Assembly: GCA_964469055.1 (NCBI GenBank) | Contig: CAYXXN010000059.1 | Coordinates: 1-14,944, forward strand | Direction: 5' to 3' | DNA length: 14,944 nucleotides | Source of the DNA: CAYXXN01 sp964469055 | Lineage (GTDB): Bacteria; Acidobacteriota; Thermoanaerobaculia; Multivoradales; JAHEKO01 | Shown: one piece after another, positions 6,925-14,224 of the stretch | How the letters are laid out: each line of letters begins with the position of its first letter | Numbering within the stretch: position 1 is the first letter of the stretch | The notes under the pieces: generated by a model | Seen by the model: the letters and a program-made list of their open reading frames with translations, nothing else | The model's database searches: none | What the model was told of the DNA's origin: nothing | Program-made: the position numbers and the translations under genes

Positions 6925-8100
6925 ATGACCGTCGCCGCCGTCCGCGAGGTGGGTCCCAATTTCGCGCTGACCGAGGAGCAGCGGGCCGTGCAGGAGGCGG
7001 CACGGGCCTTCGCGGCGAAGGCGATCGACCCGATCGTCGACGAGATCGACGAGGCCCAACACTTCCCGCTCGAGGTGTTCCGCGAGGCCGGCGAGCTCGG
7101 CTTCCTGGGCGTCCTCGTGCCCGAGGCGTACGGCGGCGCCGGCATGGGCTACGTCGAGTACGTGCTGGTCATCGACGAGATCGCCCAGGTCGATCCCTCG
7201 GTGGGCCTGTCGGTGGCGGCGCACAACTCGCTCGCCGTCAACCACATCTTGAAGTTCGGCTCCGAGGCGCAGCGGCGGCGCTGGCTGCCGGACCTCGCCA
7301 GCGGCAGGAAGATCGGCGCCTGGAGCCTGACCGAGCCGGGCGCCGGCTCGGACGCCGCCGGCACCCGCTCCGTGGCGAAGAGGACCGACGGCGGATGGGT
7401 GCTCGACGGCGCCAAGACCTTCACCACCCACGGCTCGGTGGGCGACGTCTGCGTCGTCTTCGCGCTGACCGACCCCGCCGGGCCGCGTCATCACAACATC
7501 GGCGCCTTCGTCGTCGAGAAGGGCACGCCGGGCTTCCGACCGGGCAGGAAGGAGAACAAGCTCGGCTGCCGCGCCTCGGACACCGCGGAGGTCGTCATGG
7601 AAGCGTGCCGCGTCCCGGACGAGAGCCTCCTGGGCGAGCCCGGCGACGGCTTCGTCCAGGCGCTGACCATCCTCGACGGCGGGCGCATCTCGATCGCGGC
7701 GCTGGGGCTCGGCCTCGCCAAGGGGGCCTACCGCACGGCCCTCGCCTACGCGCGCGAGCGCCGCCAGTTCGACCAGCCGATCGCCTCCTTCCAGGCCATT
7801 CAGTTCTACCTGGCCGAGATGGCGACGCGCATCGCCGCCGCCGAGGCCCTGACCCTGGCCGCCGCCCTCGAGATGGACCGCTCGGGCAAGGTGACTCGAC
7901 TCGCCGCCGAAGCCAAGCTCTACGCCGGCGAGGCCGCCGTCTTCTGCGCCGAGCGCGGCGTGCAGATCCACGGCGGCTACGGTTTCATCAAGGACTATCG
8001 CGCCGAGAAGTACTTCCGCGACTCCAAGATCTGCACCATCGGCGAGGGCACCAGCGAGGTGCAGCGCTTGGTGATCGCGCGGCAGCTGTTGCGGGAATGA
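6925..8100 (+). CDS. Acyl-CoA dehydrogenase, short/branched-chain type (SCAD-like)
   Basis: This 391-residue flavoprotein oxidises an acyl-CoA to the trans-2-enoyl-CoA and passes electrons to electron-transfer flavoprotein. Its length matches the family (about 380-390). The N-terminal helices begin FALTEEQRAVQEAARAF; the central barrel carries the FAD/substrate signature WSLTEPGAGSDA; the C-terminal helical domain has RRQFDQPIASFQAIQF and QIHGGYGFIKDY. The motif IGEGTSEVQR holds E374, aligned with the catalytic base of short-chain acyl-CoA dehydrogenase (E368 in rat). An upstream open extension overlaps the TPR gene and is rejected; ATG 6925 gives the usual family N-terminus. The epimerase gene overlaps its stop (ATGA), which suggests a role in branched-chain amino acid or branched/odd-chain acid breakdown leading to methylmalonyl-CoA. 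The family is certain; the chain preference is not. Confidence 0.93.
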   Translation: MTVAAVREVGPNFALTEEQRAVQEAARAFAAKAIDPIVDEIDEAQHFPLEVFREAGELGFLGVLVPEAYGGAGMGYVEYVLVIDEIAQVDPSVGLSVAAHNSLAVNHILKFGSEAQRRRWLPDLASGRKIGAWSLTEPGAGSDAAGTRSVAKRTDGGWVLDGAKTFTTHGSVGDVCVVFALTDPAGPRHHNIGAFVVEKGTPGFRPGRKENKLGCRASDTAEVVMEACRVPDESLLGEPGDGFVQALTILDGGRISIAALGLGLAKGAYRTALAYARERRQFDQPIASFQAIQFYLAEMATRIAAAEALTLAAALEMDRSGKVTRLAAEAKLYAGEAAVFCAERGVQIHGGYGFIKDYRAEKYFRDSKICTIGEGTSEVQRLVIARQLLRE

Positions 8101-8519
8101 TCCTCCGCATCGATCACGTCGGCATCGCCGTCCATTCGATCGCGGAGGCTCGCAAGCTGTACGAGGATCTGGGTCTCGAAGTCGCGGCGATCGAAGAGGT
8201 GCCGCGGGAGGGTGTACGGGTGGCGCTGATCCCCTGCGGCGAGAGCAAGATCGAGCTCCTGGAGGCGACGAGCGAGGAGTCGCCGATCGCCCGTTTCCTC
8301 GCCCGCCGCGGCCCGGGCATCCATCACCTCTGCTTCGCCACGGACGCTCTCGCAGCCGACGATGCGCGGTTGCGGGCCGCCGGCGCCCGGCTGCTCCGTC
8401 CCGAGCCCAGCCGCGGCGCCGCCGGCTGCTGGGTCCAGTTCGTGCACCCGGAGAGCGCGGGCGGCGTGCTCCTCGAGCTCTCGGAGAGCCCCCCGGCGAC
8501 GCCGCCGGAAGCCCCCTAG
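8097..8519 (+). CDS. mce: Methylmalonyl-CoA epimerase
   Basis: This 140-residue protein interconverts the R and S forms of methylmalonyl-CoA so that the mutase can form succinyl-CoA. It belongs to the vicinal-oxygen-chelate fold: two beta-alpha-beta-beta-beta modules, the first starting RIDHVGIAV and the second GPGIHHLCF. Probable metal ligands by alignment with the Propionibacterium enzyme are H7, E53 (in IELLE), H76 and E127 (in VLLEL), the standard positions. Length matches the family (about 135-150). The ATG overlaps the TGA of the dehydrogenase gene, so translation is coupled. No mutase gene is in the window. Its last bases overlap those of the convergent gene on the minus strand. Assignment is confident, although other VOC proteins look similar at this level. 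Confidence 0.85.
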   Translation: MILRIDHVGIAVHSIAEARKLYEDLGLEVAAIEEVPREGVRVALIPCGESKIELLEATSEESPIARFLARRGPGIHHLCFATDALAADDARLRAAGARLLRPEPSRGAAGCWVQFVHPESAGGVLLELSESPPATPPEAP

Positions 8520-9274
8520 AACCGCACCTGGCGGATGTAGAACTCGGACGGCGCGACGCGGCTGCTCGTCAGGTCGGCGGCCAGCTCCGGCGTGAGCAGG
8601 AAGTCACCGGCGGGCTTGCCCTGGGCCGTGACGAAGCGCAGCTCGACGGCGCTCAAGGCGGCGTCCGCCTCCTCGCGCGCCTGTTGCAAGGCGAAGGCCG
8701 CCACGAGCAGGCCGCGGAAGACGCCGGCTTCCGTGTCGGTCGTGACCTCGATCAGCGGCTGGCCGGCGACGGCCCCGCGGTAGAGCGCAACGCCCGGCAC
8801 GCTCTCCCCGGCGAAGATCTGCTTCAGGAACTCGGCGGTGCGGTCCTCGAGCTCTTCGCGCACCGGCAAGGTCACGGCGGGAGTCGCCGACACCGCCGCC
8901 GGCGCTCCCGGCGTCGCCCGAGGAACGGCGCTCAAGGTGGTCTGCCCGCGAGCGATCCGGTCCGCGAGGGTCTCGCGCTTCGGCTGCGCGGCGCGCGCCG
9001 TCTCCATGTCCACCATCTGGCCGTCCTGGAGGACGAGAGCATCCGAGAGCAGGCCGCGGTTGTTCGTCCGGGTCTTTTCGACGTCGATCTCGGCCAAGGG
9101 CATCTCGGTCGCGGTGCCGCTGCGCAGCGTGATGAGCGCCCGCTCGCCGTCGACGACGTAGGGGCCCTCGGCGTCGATCGTCGAGCCATCCTTCAAGTAC
9201 ACGGTGTAGGCCGCCGCCGGGACAGCGGCCAAGGCGAGGACCAGGACGACGAGGGCGCGCGCACGCGGGGGCAT
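8516..9274 (-). CDS. Secreted protein of unknown function, YTVYLKDGS type
   Basis: This 252-residue protein begins at ATG 9274-9272, preceded by GGAGAG; the longer open frame to 9412 would bury the signal peptide and cross the divergent promoter. Residues 1-22 are a signal peptide (Arg-rich start, hydrophobic core, PAAA). The mature N-terminus has a small beta-rich module, YTVYLKDGSTI to about MPLAEIDVEKT (23-68), a pattern seen in exported proteins of related bacteria. A Pro/Ala/Thr-rich linker (about 113-139) leads to a C-terminal alpha/beta domain (about 141-252), with LFLKQIFAGES-like and FYIRQVRF segments. I do not recognise a catalytic site. It is transcribed divergently from aroF and convergently to the epimerase, with a 4-base overlap at its 3' end. 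The coding call is firm; the function is unknown. Confidence 0.78.
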   Translation of the reverse strand: MPPRARALVVLVLALAAVPAAAYTVYLKDGSTIDAEGPYVVDGERALITLRSGTATEMPLAEIDVEKTRTNNRGLLSDALVLQDGQMVDMETARAAQPKRETLADRIARGQTTLSAVPRATPGAPAAVSATPAVTLPVREELEDRTAEFLKQIFAGESVPGVALYRGAVAGQPLIEVTTDTEAGVFRGLLVAAFALQQAREEADAALSAVELRFVTAQGKPAGDFLLTPELAADLTSSRVAPSEFYIRQVRF

Positions 9275-9312
9275 GGAAGGCTCTCCGTACCGGCCGGCAG
9301 GGCCGAGTGCCT

Positions 9313-9321
9313 TGCTATGAT
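9313..9321 (+). promoter_or_regulatory. Extended -10 promoter for aroF-carA-permease
   Basis: TG-C-TATGAT matches the -10 consensus at five of six positions and has the extended TG, the best box in the window. Transcription would start near 9328, 26 bases before ATG 9354. It is part of the palindrome GCTATGATAGC (9314-9324). Confidence 0.5.
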
Positions 9322-9322
9322 A
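9317..9322 (-). promoter_or_regulatory. -10 element for the divergent secreted-protein gene
   Basis: On the minus strand the same palindrome reads TATCAT, five of six matches to consensus. Transcription would start near 9310, about 36 bases before ATG 9274. There is no TG extension on this strand. The two divergent -10 boxes occupy the same bases, so both promoters cannot be bound at once. Confidence 0.4.
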
Positions 9323-9353
9323 GCGCGTCGCTGCGCGCTCCGCCGAGATCCTC

Positions 9354-10388
9354 ATGCTCATCGTCATGAAGATGGACGCCACGGCCTCCCAGGTGGAGGG
9401 CGTGGTGCGCAAGGTCGAGAGCCACGGCCTGAAGGCTCACCCGATGCCGGGCGCCCAGCGCACCGCCATCGGGATCACCGGCAACCTCGGAGTCGTCGAG
9501 CCGGCACTGTTCGAGACCTTGCCCGGGGTGCTGGAGATCATCCGGGTCAGCCACCCCTACAAGCTGGTGTCGCGGGAGTTCCGGCCCCAGGACACCCTGG
9601 TGCGGGTGGGAGAGGTCACGTTCGGCGACCGCGACCTGGTGGTCATCGCCGGCCCCTGCGCGGTCGAGAGCTACGAGCAGACGCTGCGCATCGCCGAGCG
9701 CGTGCGCGCGGCCGGCGCGCACATGCTGCGCGGCGGCGCCTACAAGCCGCGCACCAGTCCTTACAGCTTCCAGGGCATGGGGCTCGAGGGGCTGAAGATC
9801 CTCGCCCGCGTGCGCGAGGAGGTGGGGCTCCCGGTGGTGAGCGAGGCGCTCGACATCGACGTGCTCGACGCCGTCGCCGAGCACGTGGACATGATCCAGA
9901 TCGGCGCCCGCAACATGCAGAACTACTCGCTCTTGAAACGCGCCGGCCGGACGCGCAAGCCGGTGCTCTTGAAGCGCGGCATGAGCTCGACCTTGGACGA
10001 GCTGCTGCTGGCGGCCGAGTACATCCTCGACCAGGGCAACGAGCAGGTCGTGCTCTGCGAGCGCGGCATCCGCACCTTCGCCGACCACACCCGCAACACC
10101 CTGGACGTCGCGATCCTGCCGGTGGTCGAGCGCATCAGCCACCTGCCGATGATCGTCGATCCCAGTCACGCCGCCGGTCGCGCCGACACCGTGGCCGCAT
10201 TGTCGCGTGCCGCCGTGGCGGCGGGTGCCGACGGCGTGCTCGTCGAGGTGCACGACCAACCCGAGCGGGCGCTCTCGGATGGCATCCAGGCGCTCCTTCC
10301 CGAGCAACTCGAGCGCCTGATCGACGAGCTGCGCCAGCTCGCCCCGGCCCTCGCGCGGCAGGTGCCGGTCTTCGCCCGCCAAGCCTGA
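9354..10388 (+). CDS. aroF: 3-deoxy-7-phosphoheptulonate (DAHP) synthase, type I-beta with N-terminal regulatory domain
   Basis: This 344-residue enzyme condenses phosphoenolpyruvate with erythrose 4-phosphate, the first step of the shikimate pathway. An N-terminal ferredoxin-like domain (about 1-65, MLIVMKMDATASQVE) precedes the TIM barrel, as in the Thermotoga maritima enzyme, where it mediates feedback inhibition by Tyr and Phe. The metal ligands fall at C102 (GPCAVES), H272 (DPSHAAGR), E298 (VEVHDQP) and D309 (SDG), the same numbering as in T. maritima. The substrate-binding motif KPRTSPYSFQG is intact. It starts at ATG 9354 from the extended -10 at 9313 and is followed 4 bases later by carA. 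Sensitivity to aromatic amino acids is expected from the domain, not shown. Confidence 0.95.
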   Translation: MLIVMKMDATASQVEGVVRKVESHGLKAHPMPGAQRTAIGITGNLGVVEPALFETLPGVLEIIRVSHPYKLVSREFRPQDTLVRVGEVTFGDRDLVVIAGPCAVESYEQTLRIAERVRAAGAHMLRGGAYKPRTSPYSFQGMGLEGLKILARVREEVGLPVVSEALDIDVLDAVAEHVDMIQIGARNMQNYSLLKRAGRTRKPVLLKRGMSSTLDELLLAAEYILDQGNEQVVLCERGIRTFADHTRNTLDVAILPVVERISHLPMIVDPSHAAGRADTVAALSRAAVAAGADGVLVEVHDQPERALSDGIQALLPEQLERLIDELRQLAPALARQVPVFARQA

Positions 10389-10392
10389 CGAC

Positions 10393-11490
10393 ATGACGCC
10401 GCGCGGTCTCCTCGTCCTCGAAGACGGCGCGGTCTTCGAAGGTCGGGTCGCGGCACCCGGGACGCGCTTCGGCGAGGTGGTCTTCAACACCTCGATGACC
10501 GGGTATCAGGAGATCCTGACCGACCCCTCCTACGCCGGCCAGATCGTCGTCATGACGCTGCCGCACATCGGCAACTACGGCATGGCCGAGGCGACGGCGG
10601 AGTCGGCGCGGCCGTGGGTCGAGGGCTTCATCGCCCGCCAGTTCACCAGCGAGCCGTCGAGCCACGGCAGCGAGGGTGGGCTCGTCAGCTACCTGCGTGG
10701 CCACGCCCTGCCGGCGCTCGACGGCATCGACACGCGCGCCGTCGTGCGCCGGGTGCGCGAGCGGGGAGCCCTGCGGGGTGTCGTCACCAGCGAGCGCTCC
10801 GACGTAGCGGCGCTCACCCGCGAGCTCGCCGACTTCCCGACGATGGCGGGTCGCGCGCTGGTCGACGACGTGACCTGTACCGCGCCCTACGAGCTCGCGC
10901 CGCCGGGGGGCGGCGCTTTCCACCTCGCCGTCTACGACTTCGGCGTCAAGAGGAACATCCTGCGCTCGCTCGTGGCGCGGGGAGCGCGGGTCACCGTGCT
11001 GCCGGCGCACATGCCGGCCGCGGAGTGTCTGGCGTTGGGGGTTGACGGCGTCGTCCTCTCGAACGGCCCCGGCGACCCCGAGCCCCTGACCGACATCGTC
11101 GAGGCGACCCGCGAGCTGGTGGCCTCGGGGCGTCCGGTCTTCGGCATCTGCCTCGGCCACCAGCTCCTCGGCCTCGCTCTCGGCGGCCGCACCTTCAAGC
11201 TCAAGTTCGGCCACCACGGCGGCAACCAGCCGGTGCGCCAAGTGGCGAGCGGCAGGGTCCTGATCACCAGCCAGAACCACGGCTTCGCGGTCGATCCGGC
11301 GTCACTCCCGGCCGGCTGCGAGGTGAGCGAGGTGAACCTGAACGACGGCACGGTGGAGGCTTTCACGGTCACCGATCGCCCGGTCTTCTCGGCCCAGTAC
11401 CACCCCGAGGCCGCTCCGGGACCTCACGACGCCTCGAGCCTGTTCGACCACTTCCTGGCGCGCGTCGCCGCCGGCGCGGGCGGCCGGTGA
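10393..11490 (+). CDS. carA: Carbamoyl-phosphate synthase, small (glutaminase) subunit
   Basis: This 365-residue protein releases ammonia from glutamine and channels it to the large subunit CarB, for pyrimidine and arginine synthesis. The N-terminal CarA domain has LVLEDGAVFEGR, NTSMTGYQEILTDPSY and HIGNYG. The C-terminal class I amidotransferase domain has the nucleophile C253 in GICLGHQ and the H337/E339 pair in QYHPEA, plus the family motifs SNGPGDPE, GHHGGNQPV and SQNHGFAVD. All catalytic residues are present and the length is close to the usual 360-380. It starts 4 bases after aroF, with no clear Shine-Dalgarno, and its TGA overlaps the GTG of the next gene. carB is not in the window, which is unusual but not rare. 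Confidence 0.95.
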   Translation: MTPRGLLVLEDGAVFEGRVAAPGTRFGEVVFNTSMTGYQEILTDPSYAGQIVVMTLPHIGNYGMAEATAESARPWVEGFIARQFTSEPSSHGSEGGLVSYLRGHALPALDGIDTRAVVRRVRERGALRGVVTSERSDVAALTRELADFPTMAGRALVDDVTCTAPYELAPPGGGAFHLAVYDFGVKRNILRSLVARGARVTVLPAHMPAAECLALGVDGVVLSNGPGDPEPLTDIVEATRELVASGRPVFGICLGHQLLGLALGGRTFKLKFGHHGGNQPVRQVASGRVLITSQNHGFAVDPASLPAGCEVSEVNLNDGTVEAFTVTDRPVFSAQYHPEAAPGPHDASSLFDHFLARVAAGAGGR

Positions 11491-12737
11491 GCTCCCGAGG
11501 CGCCGATGGTCGGCTGGTGCTCGCCCTGGCCTGGCGCTTCCTCGTCGGCCGGCGCAGTCGCCTCCTGACCGGCACCTCGCGCGCCGCCTTCGCGGCGGTC
11601 GCCCTGGGAGTGACGGCGATGGTGGTCGCCATGGCGCTGATGACGGGCTACCGCGAGGACCTGCAGGCGCGCCTGGTACGCGGCAACGCGGCGATCGTCG
11701 TCTACCCGGCCACCCCCCTGGGCAGCGAGCAGGAGCCGCCGCGGGCGGCGCTCCTCGCCGTTCCCGGGGTGACCGACGTGCGCCGCGTGAGCTACGGCCA
11801 GGGCTCGCTCGCCAGCGAGCGCGCGCCGCAGGGTGAGGAGGTGACGCTGCGCGGCGTCGAGGGAACCGCGGGCCTCGCCGAGCTGGGGCAGGTCGCGTGG
11901 GCCCCGGGCGTCGACGCCGCGCGACCGCTCGCCCCCGATGGCGTTCTCCCCGTGCTGGCCGGAGCCGAGCTCGTCCGCCGACTGGGCGCGGCGCCGGCGA
12001 CCCCGCTGCGGCTGATGGTGCTGGGCTTCGATGGCGCCGTTCCGCGCTTCACGTACCGCGCGGCGCGTCTCGTCGGCACTTTTACCACCGGTTTCTCGGA
12101 GTTCGACGAGAGCTGGGCGCTGGTCGACCGCGACACCCTCGATGGCCTGATGGGGAGCGCCGGCACGAGCGGAATCTTCGAGGTGGCCGTCGCCGACGCC
12201 GCTCGCGCCCCGCGCATCGCCGAGCGCGTGCGGCAGGCCCTGGGCGACGACTTCCTGGTCACCGACTGGCGGCACCTGAACCGCGAGCTCTTCACCGCCC
12301 TCGAGCTGCAGCAGCTAGCCCTCTTCTGCGTGCTCGGTTTGATCGTCCTGGTGTCGACCTTCAACGTCGCTTCGACGTTGGTCGTTCTAGTGCGCGAGCG
12401 GATGCGGGAGCTCGGCGTGCTCTCCGCCCTGGGACTCCCGCCGCGCGGCCACCAGGCGGTGTTCTTGACCTACGCCGTGCTGCTGGGCGCCCTGGGCGCC
12501 GCCGTCGGTGTCGCCCTCGGTGCCGGTGTGGCCTGGGTCTTCACCGAGTTCGAGCTCATCCGCTTCGACCCCGAGATGGCGGCCATCTACTTCGTGAGCT
12601 CGGTCCCGTTCCGGGTGCGCGTCGCCGACGTCGCGGCCATCGTCGGCTTCACCCTGCTCGTCACGCTCCTCGCCTGCTGGCTCCCGGCCCGGCGGGCGGG
12701 GCAGGTGCTGCCGGCGGCGGCACTGCGCTACGAGTAG
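11487..12737 (+). CDS. LolC/LolE-family lipoprotein-releasing ABC transporter permease
   Basis: This 416-residue inner-membrane protein has the layout of LolC/LolE and MacB-type permeases: one helix near the N-terminus (about 33-53), a periplasmic domain (about 54-270), then three helices (about 275-302, 325-352, 380-400). Typical motifs are RFLVGRRSRLL at the start, STFNVASTLVVLVRERMRELGVLSALG after the second helix and WLPARRAGQVLPAAALRYE at the end. In Gram-negative bacteria such proteins work with the ATPase LolD to lift lipoproteins off the inner membrane. No LolD ATPase is in the window. It begins at GTG 11487, overlapping the carA stop (GTGA). The link to carA is probably only transcriptional. 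The family is clear, while LolC versus LolE or another type 7 ABC permease is not. Confidence 0.85.
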   Translation: MSSRGADGRLVLALAWRFLVGRRSRLLTGTSRAAFAAVALGVTAMVVAMALMTGYREDLQARLVRGNAAIVVYPATPLGSEQEPPRAALLAVPGVTDVRRVSYGQGSLASERAPQGEEVTLRGVEGTAGLAELGQVAWAPGVDAARPLAPDGVLPVLAGAELVRRLGAAPATPLRLMVLGFDGAVPRFTYRAARLVGTFTTGFSEFDESWALVDRDTLDGLMGSAGTSGIFEVAVADAARAPRIAERVRQALGDDFLVTDWRHLNRELFTALELQQLALFCVLGLIVLVSTFNVASTLVVLVRERMRELGVLSALGLPPRGHQAVFLTYAVLLGALGAAVGVALGAGVAWVFTEFELIRFDPEMAAIYFVSSVPFRVRVADVAAIVGFTLLVTLLACWLPARRAGQVLPAAALRYE

Positions 12738-12741
12738 AGAG

Positions 12742-12759
12742 CGCCCAGCCCGGAGGGCG
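12742..12759 (+). terminator. Weak candidate terminator after the permease gene
   Basis: CGCCC (12742-12746) and GGGCG (12755-12759) can pair over an 8-base loop, followed by TCTGGTTTGGTT. The stem is short and the T-tract is poor, so rho-independent termination is only possible, not convincing. Confidence 0.25.
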
Positions 12760-12783
12760 TCTGGTTTGGTTCGCCGCGGCATC

Positions 12784-12792
12784 TGATAGGTT
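12784..12792 (+). promoter_or_regulatory. Extended -10 element upstream of the zinc-ribbon gene
   Basis: TG-A-TAGGTT lies 11 bases before ATG 12804, so transcription would start near 12799 with a leader of only about 5 bases. Consensus match within the hexamer is weak (three of six), but its placement repeats that of the box at 1407-1415. Confidence 0.3.
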
Positions 12793-12803
12793 GGCGCGCC
12801 GAA

Positions 12804-13028
12804 ATGACCGGTGCCGACCCGAGCGACGAGGCGGAGCCCGACCTGGTGGCCGTCCTGCCGGGGCACCCGGGCCTTTGCGCGAGCTGTCGCCACGCGATCG
12901 TCACCCGCTCGCGCCGCAGCGCGTACCTGCGGTGCGGCTGGGCGGAGGTCGACCCCCGCTTTTCGCGCTACCCTCGGCTGCCGGTCATCGACTGTGACGG
13001 CTACGACCGGCGCGACGGCGAAGGCTAG
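12804..13028 (+). CDS. Small four-cysteine (putative zinc-binding) protein
   Basis: This 74-residue protein has C25, C28, C44 and C64, in the pattern C-x2-C, then C, then C in a VIDCDGYD ending; the segment DPRFSRYPRLPVIDC is the most conserved-looking part. The spacing suits one structural zinc. It resembles small uncharacterised proteins found in Acidobacteriota and Proteobacteria with a conserved YP-x-LPV-x-C-x-GY end. It is soluble, with no signal peptide. It lies 5 bases upstream of the GcvT-fold gene and starts a new block with its own promoter-like box; a regulatory or accessory role for the next two genes is possible but not shown. Confidence 0.65.
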   Translation: MTGADPSDEAEPDLVAVLPGHPGLCASCRHAIVTRSRRSAYLRCGWAEVDPRFSRYPRLPVIDCDGYDRRDGEG

Positions 13029-13033
13029 GGACC

Positions 13034-14224
13034 GTGCCGGCGCCCACCCCGTTCCACCCGCGCACCTCCGCTCTGTGCACCAGCTACAAGTGGAAGGACT
13101 GGGCCGGCTTCGCCGCCGTCAGGAGCTACGACCATAGCCACGAGCCCGAGTACTTCGCTTTTCGCGAGGCGGCCGGGCTCCTCGACGTCTCGCCGCTCTT
13201 CAAGTACGAGGTCTACGGCCCGGACGCCGCTCGCTTCCTGGCGCGGATGATGGCGCGCGACGTCGGGAAGCTCACCGTGGGCCGCGTCGCCTACACCTGC
13301 TGGTGCGACGACGAGGGTAAAGTGGTGGACGACGGCACGGTGACGCGCCTCGAGGAGGACTACTTTCGCGTCACGGCGGCCGACCCTTCGCTCGCCTGGA
13401 TGCTCCGCCTCTCCCCGGGCTACCGGGTGACCCTCGAGGACTCCTCGCAGCGGCTGGCGGCGCTGGCCGTGCAGGGGCCGGCCTCGCGCGACGTGCTCAA
13501 GGCCTGCGCGGACGCCGACCTCGACCGCCTCAAGTTCTTCCGCGCCACCCGCGCCACGATCGGCGGGGCCTCGGGCTGGATCACCCGCACAGGCTACACC
13601 GGGGACCTGGGGTTCGAGGTCTGGGTCGAGAGCGCCGACGCCCTCGCCACCTGGGACGCCATCCTGGACGCCGGCCGCGCCTACGGGCTCCTGCCCGCGG
13701 GCCTCGACGCTCTCGACATGACGCGCATCGAAGCGGGCTTCATCCTCCTGGGCTGCGACTACTACAGCTCGCGCCGGGTGGTGCTCGAGTCGCGCAAATC
13801 GACGCCCGACGAAATCGGCCTGGGCTGGATCGTCGAGCTCGACCGCGACCCCTTCGTGGGCCAAGCGCGGATCCGGGCCGAACGGGAGCGGGGGAGCGCC
13901 TGGGCGCTGGTCGGCCTCGAGGCGAGCTGGCCGGAGCTCGAGGCCCTCTACGAGAGCTACGGCCTGCCGCCCGCCCTCCCCCCCGCCGCCAGCCGCGAGC
14001 CGCTGCCGGTCTTCGCCGGCGACCGCCAAGTGGGGCGGGCGACGAGCCATGTCTGGTCGCCGATCCTCAAGAAGAGCATTGCCTTGGCCTCGGTGCGCGC
14101 CCCTTGGGCGGCGCCCAGCACGCCGCTCCGGGTCGAGCACACCGTCGAGTTCGAGCGCAAGAGCGTAGCCGCCACGGTCGTCCCGACCCCGTTCTTCGAC
14201 CCGGAGCGCAAGAAGAAGCCGTGA
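13034..14224 (+). CDS. GcvT-fold aminomethyltransferase-like (tetrahydrofolate-binding) protein
   Basis: This 396-residue protein belongs to the GcvT/YgfZ/DmdA superfamily, whose members transfer one-carbon groups to tetrahydrofolate. Visible motifs are GLLDVSPLFKYEVYGPDA (about 48-65), VVDDGTV with D99/D100 at the catalytic Asp position of T-protein, TGYTGDLGFEV (186-196) and RIEAGF (231-236). The C-terminal barrel is present and longer than usual (WPELEALYESYG). It is not the glycine cleavage T-protein of a gcvTHP operon, because no gcvH or gcvP is nearby. Its GTG start (13034) lies 5 bases after the small zinc-ribbon gene, and its TGA overlaps the GTG of the flavoprotein gene. A folate-dependent demethylase or methylene-accepting partner of the flavoprotein is inferred; the substrate is unknown. 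Confidence 0.85.
   Translation: MPAPTPFHPRTSALCTSYKWKDWAGFAAVRSYDHSHEPEYFAFREAAGLLDVSPLFKYEVYGPDAARFLARMMARDVGKLTVGRVAYTCWCDDEGKVVDDGTVTRLEEDYFRVTAADPSLAWMLRLSPGYRVTLEDSSQRLAALAVQGPASRDVLKACADADLDRLKFFRATRATIGGASGWITRTGYTGDLGFEVWVESADALATWDAILDAGRAYGLLPAGLDALDMTRIEAGFILLGCDYYSSRRVVLESRKSTPDEIGLGWIVELDRDPFVGQARIRAERERGSAWALVGLEASWPELEALYESYGLPPALPPAASREPLPVFAGDRQVGRATSHVWSPILKKSIALASVRAPWAAPSTPLRVEHTVEFERKSVAATVVPTPFFDPERKKKP

Noticed and set aside
6076..7971. 631-residue open frame on the minus strand
   Set aside because: It is antisense to the TPR protein and the acyl-CoA dehydrogenase, both of which are clearly coding on the plus strand.
8684..10396. 570-residue open frame on the plus strand
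   Set aside because: It crosses the divergent promoter and overlaps aroF in another frame; it is Arg/Ala/Gly-rich with no motif, whereas aroF has all its metal ligands.
13025..14140. 371-residue open frame on the minus strand
   Set aside because: It is antisense to the GcvT-fold gene, with Gly/Ala/Arg/Glu-biased content typical of shadow frames.
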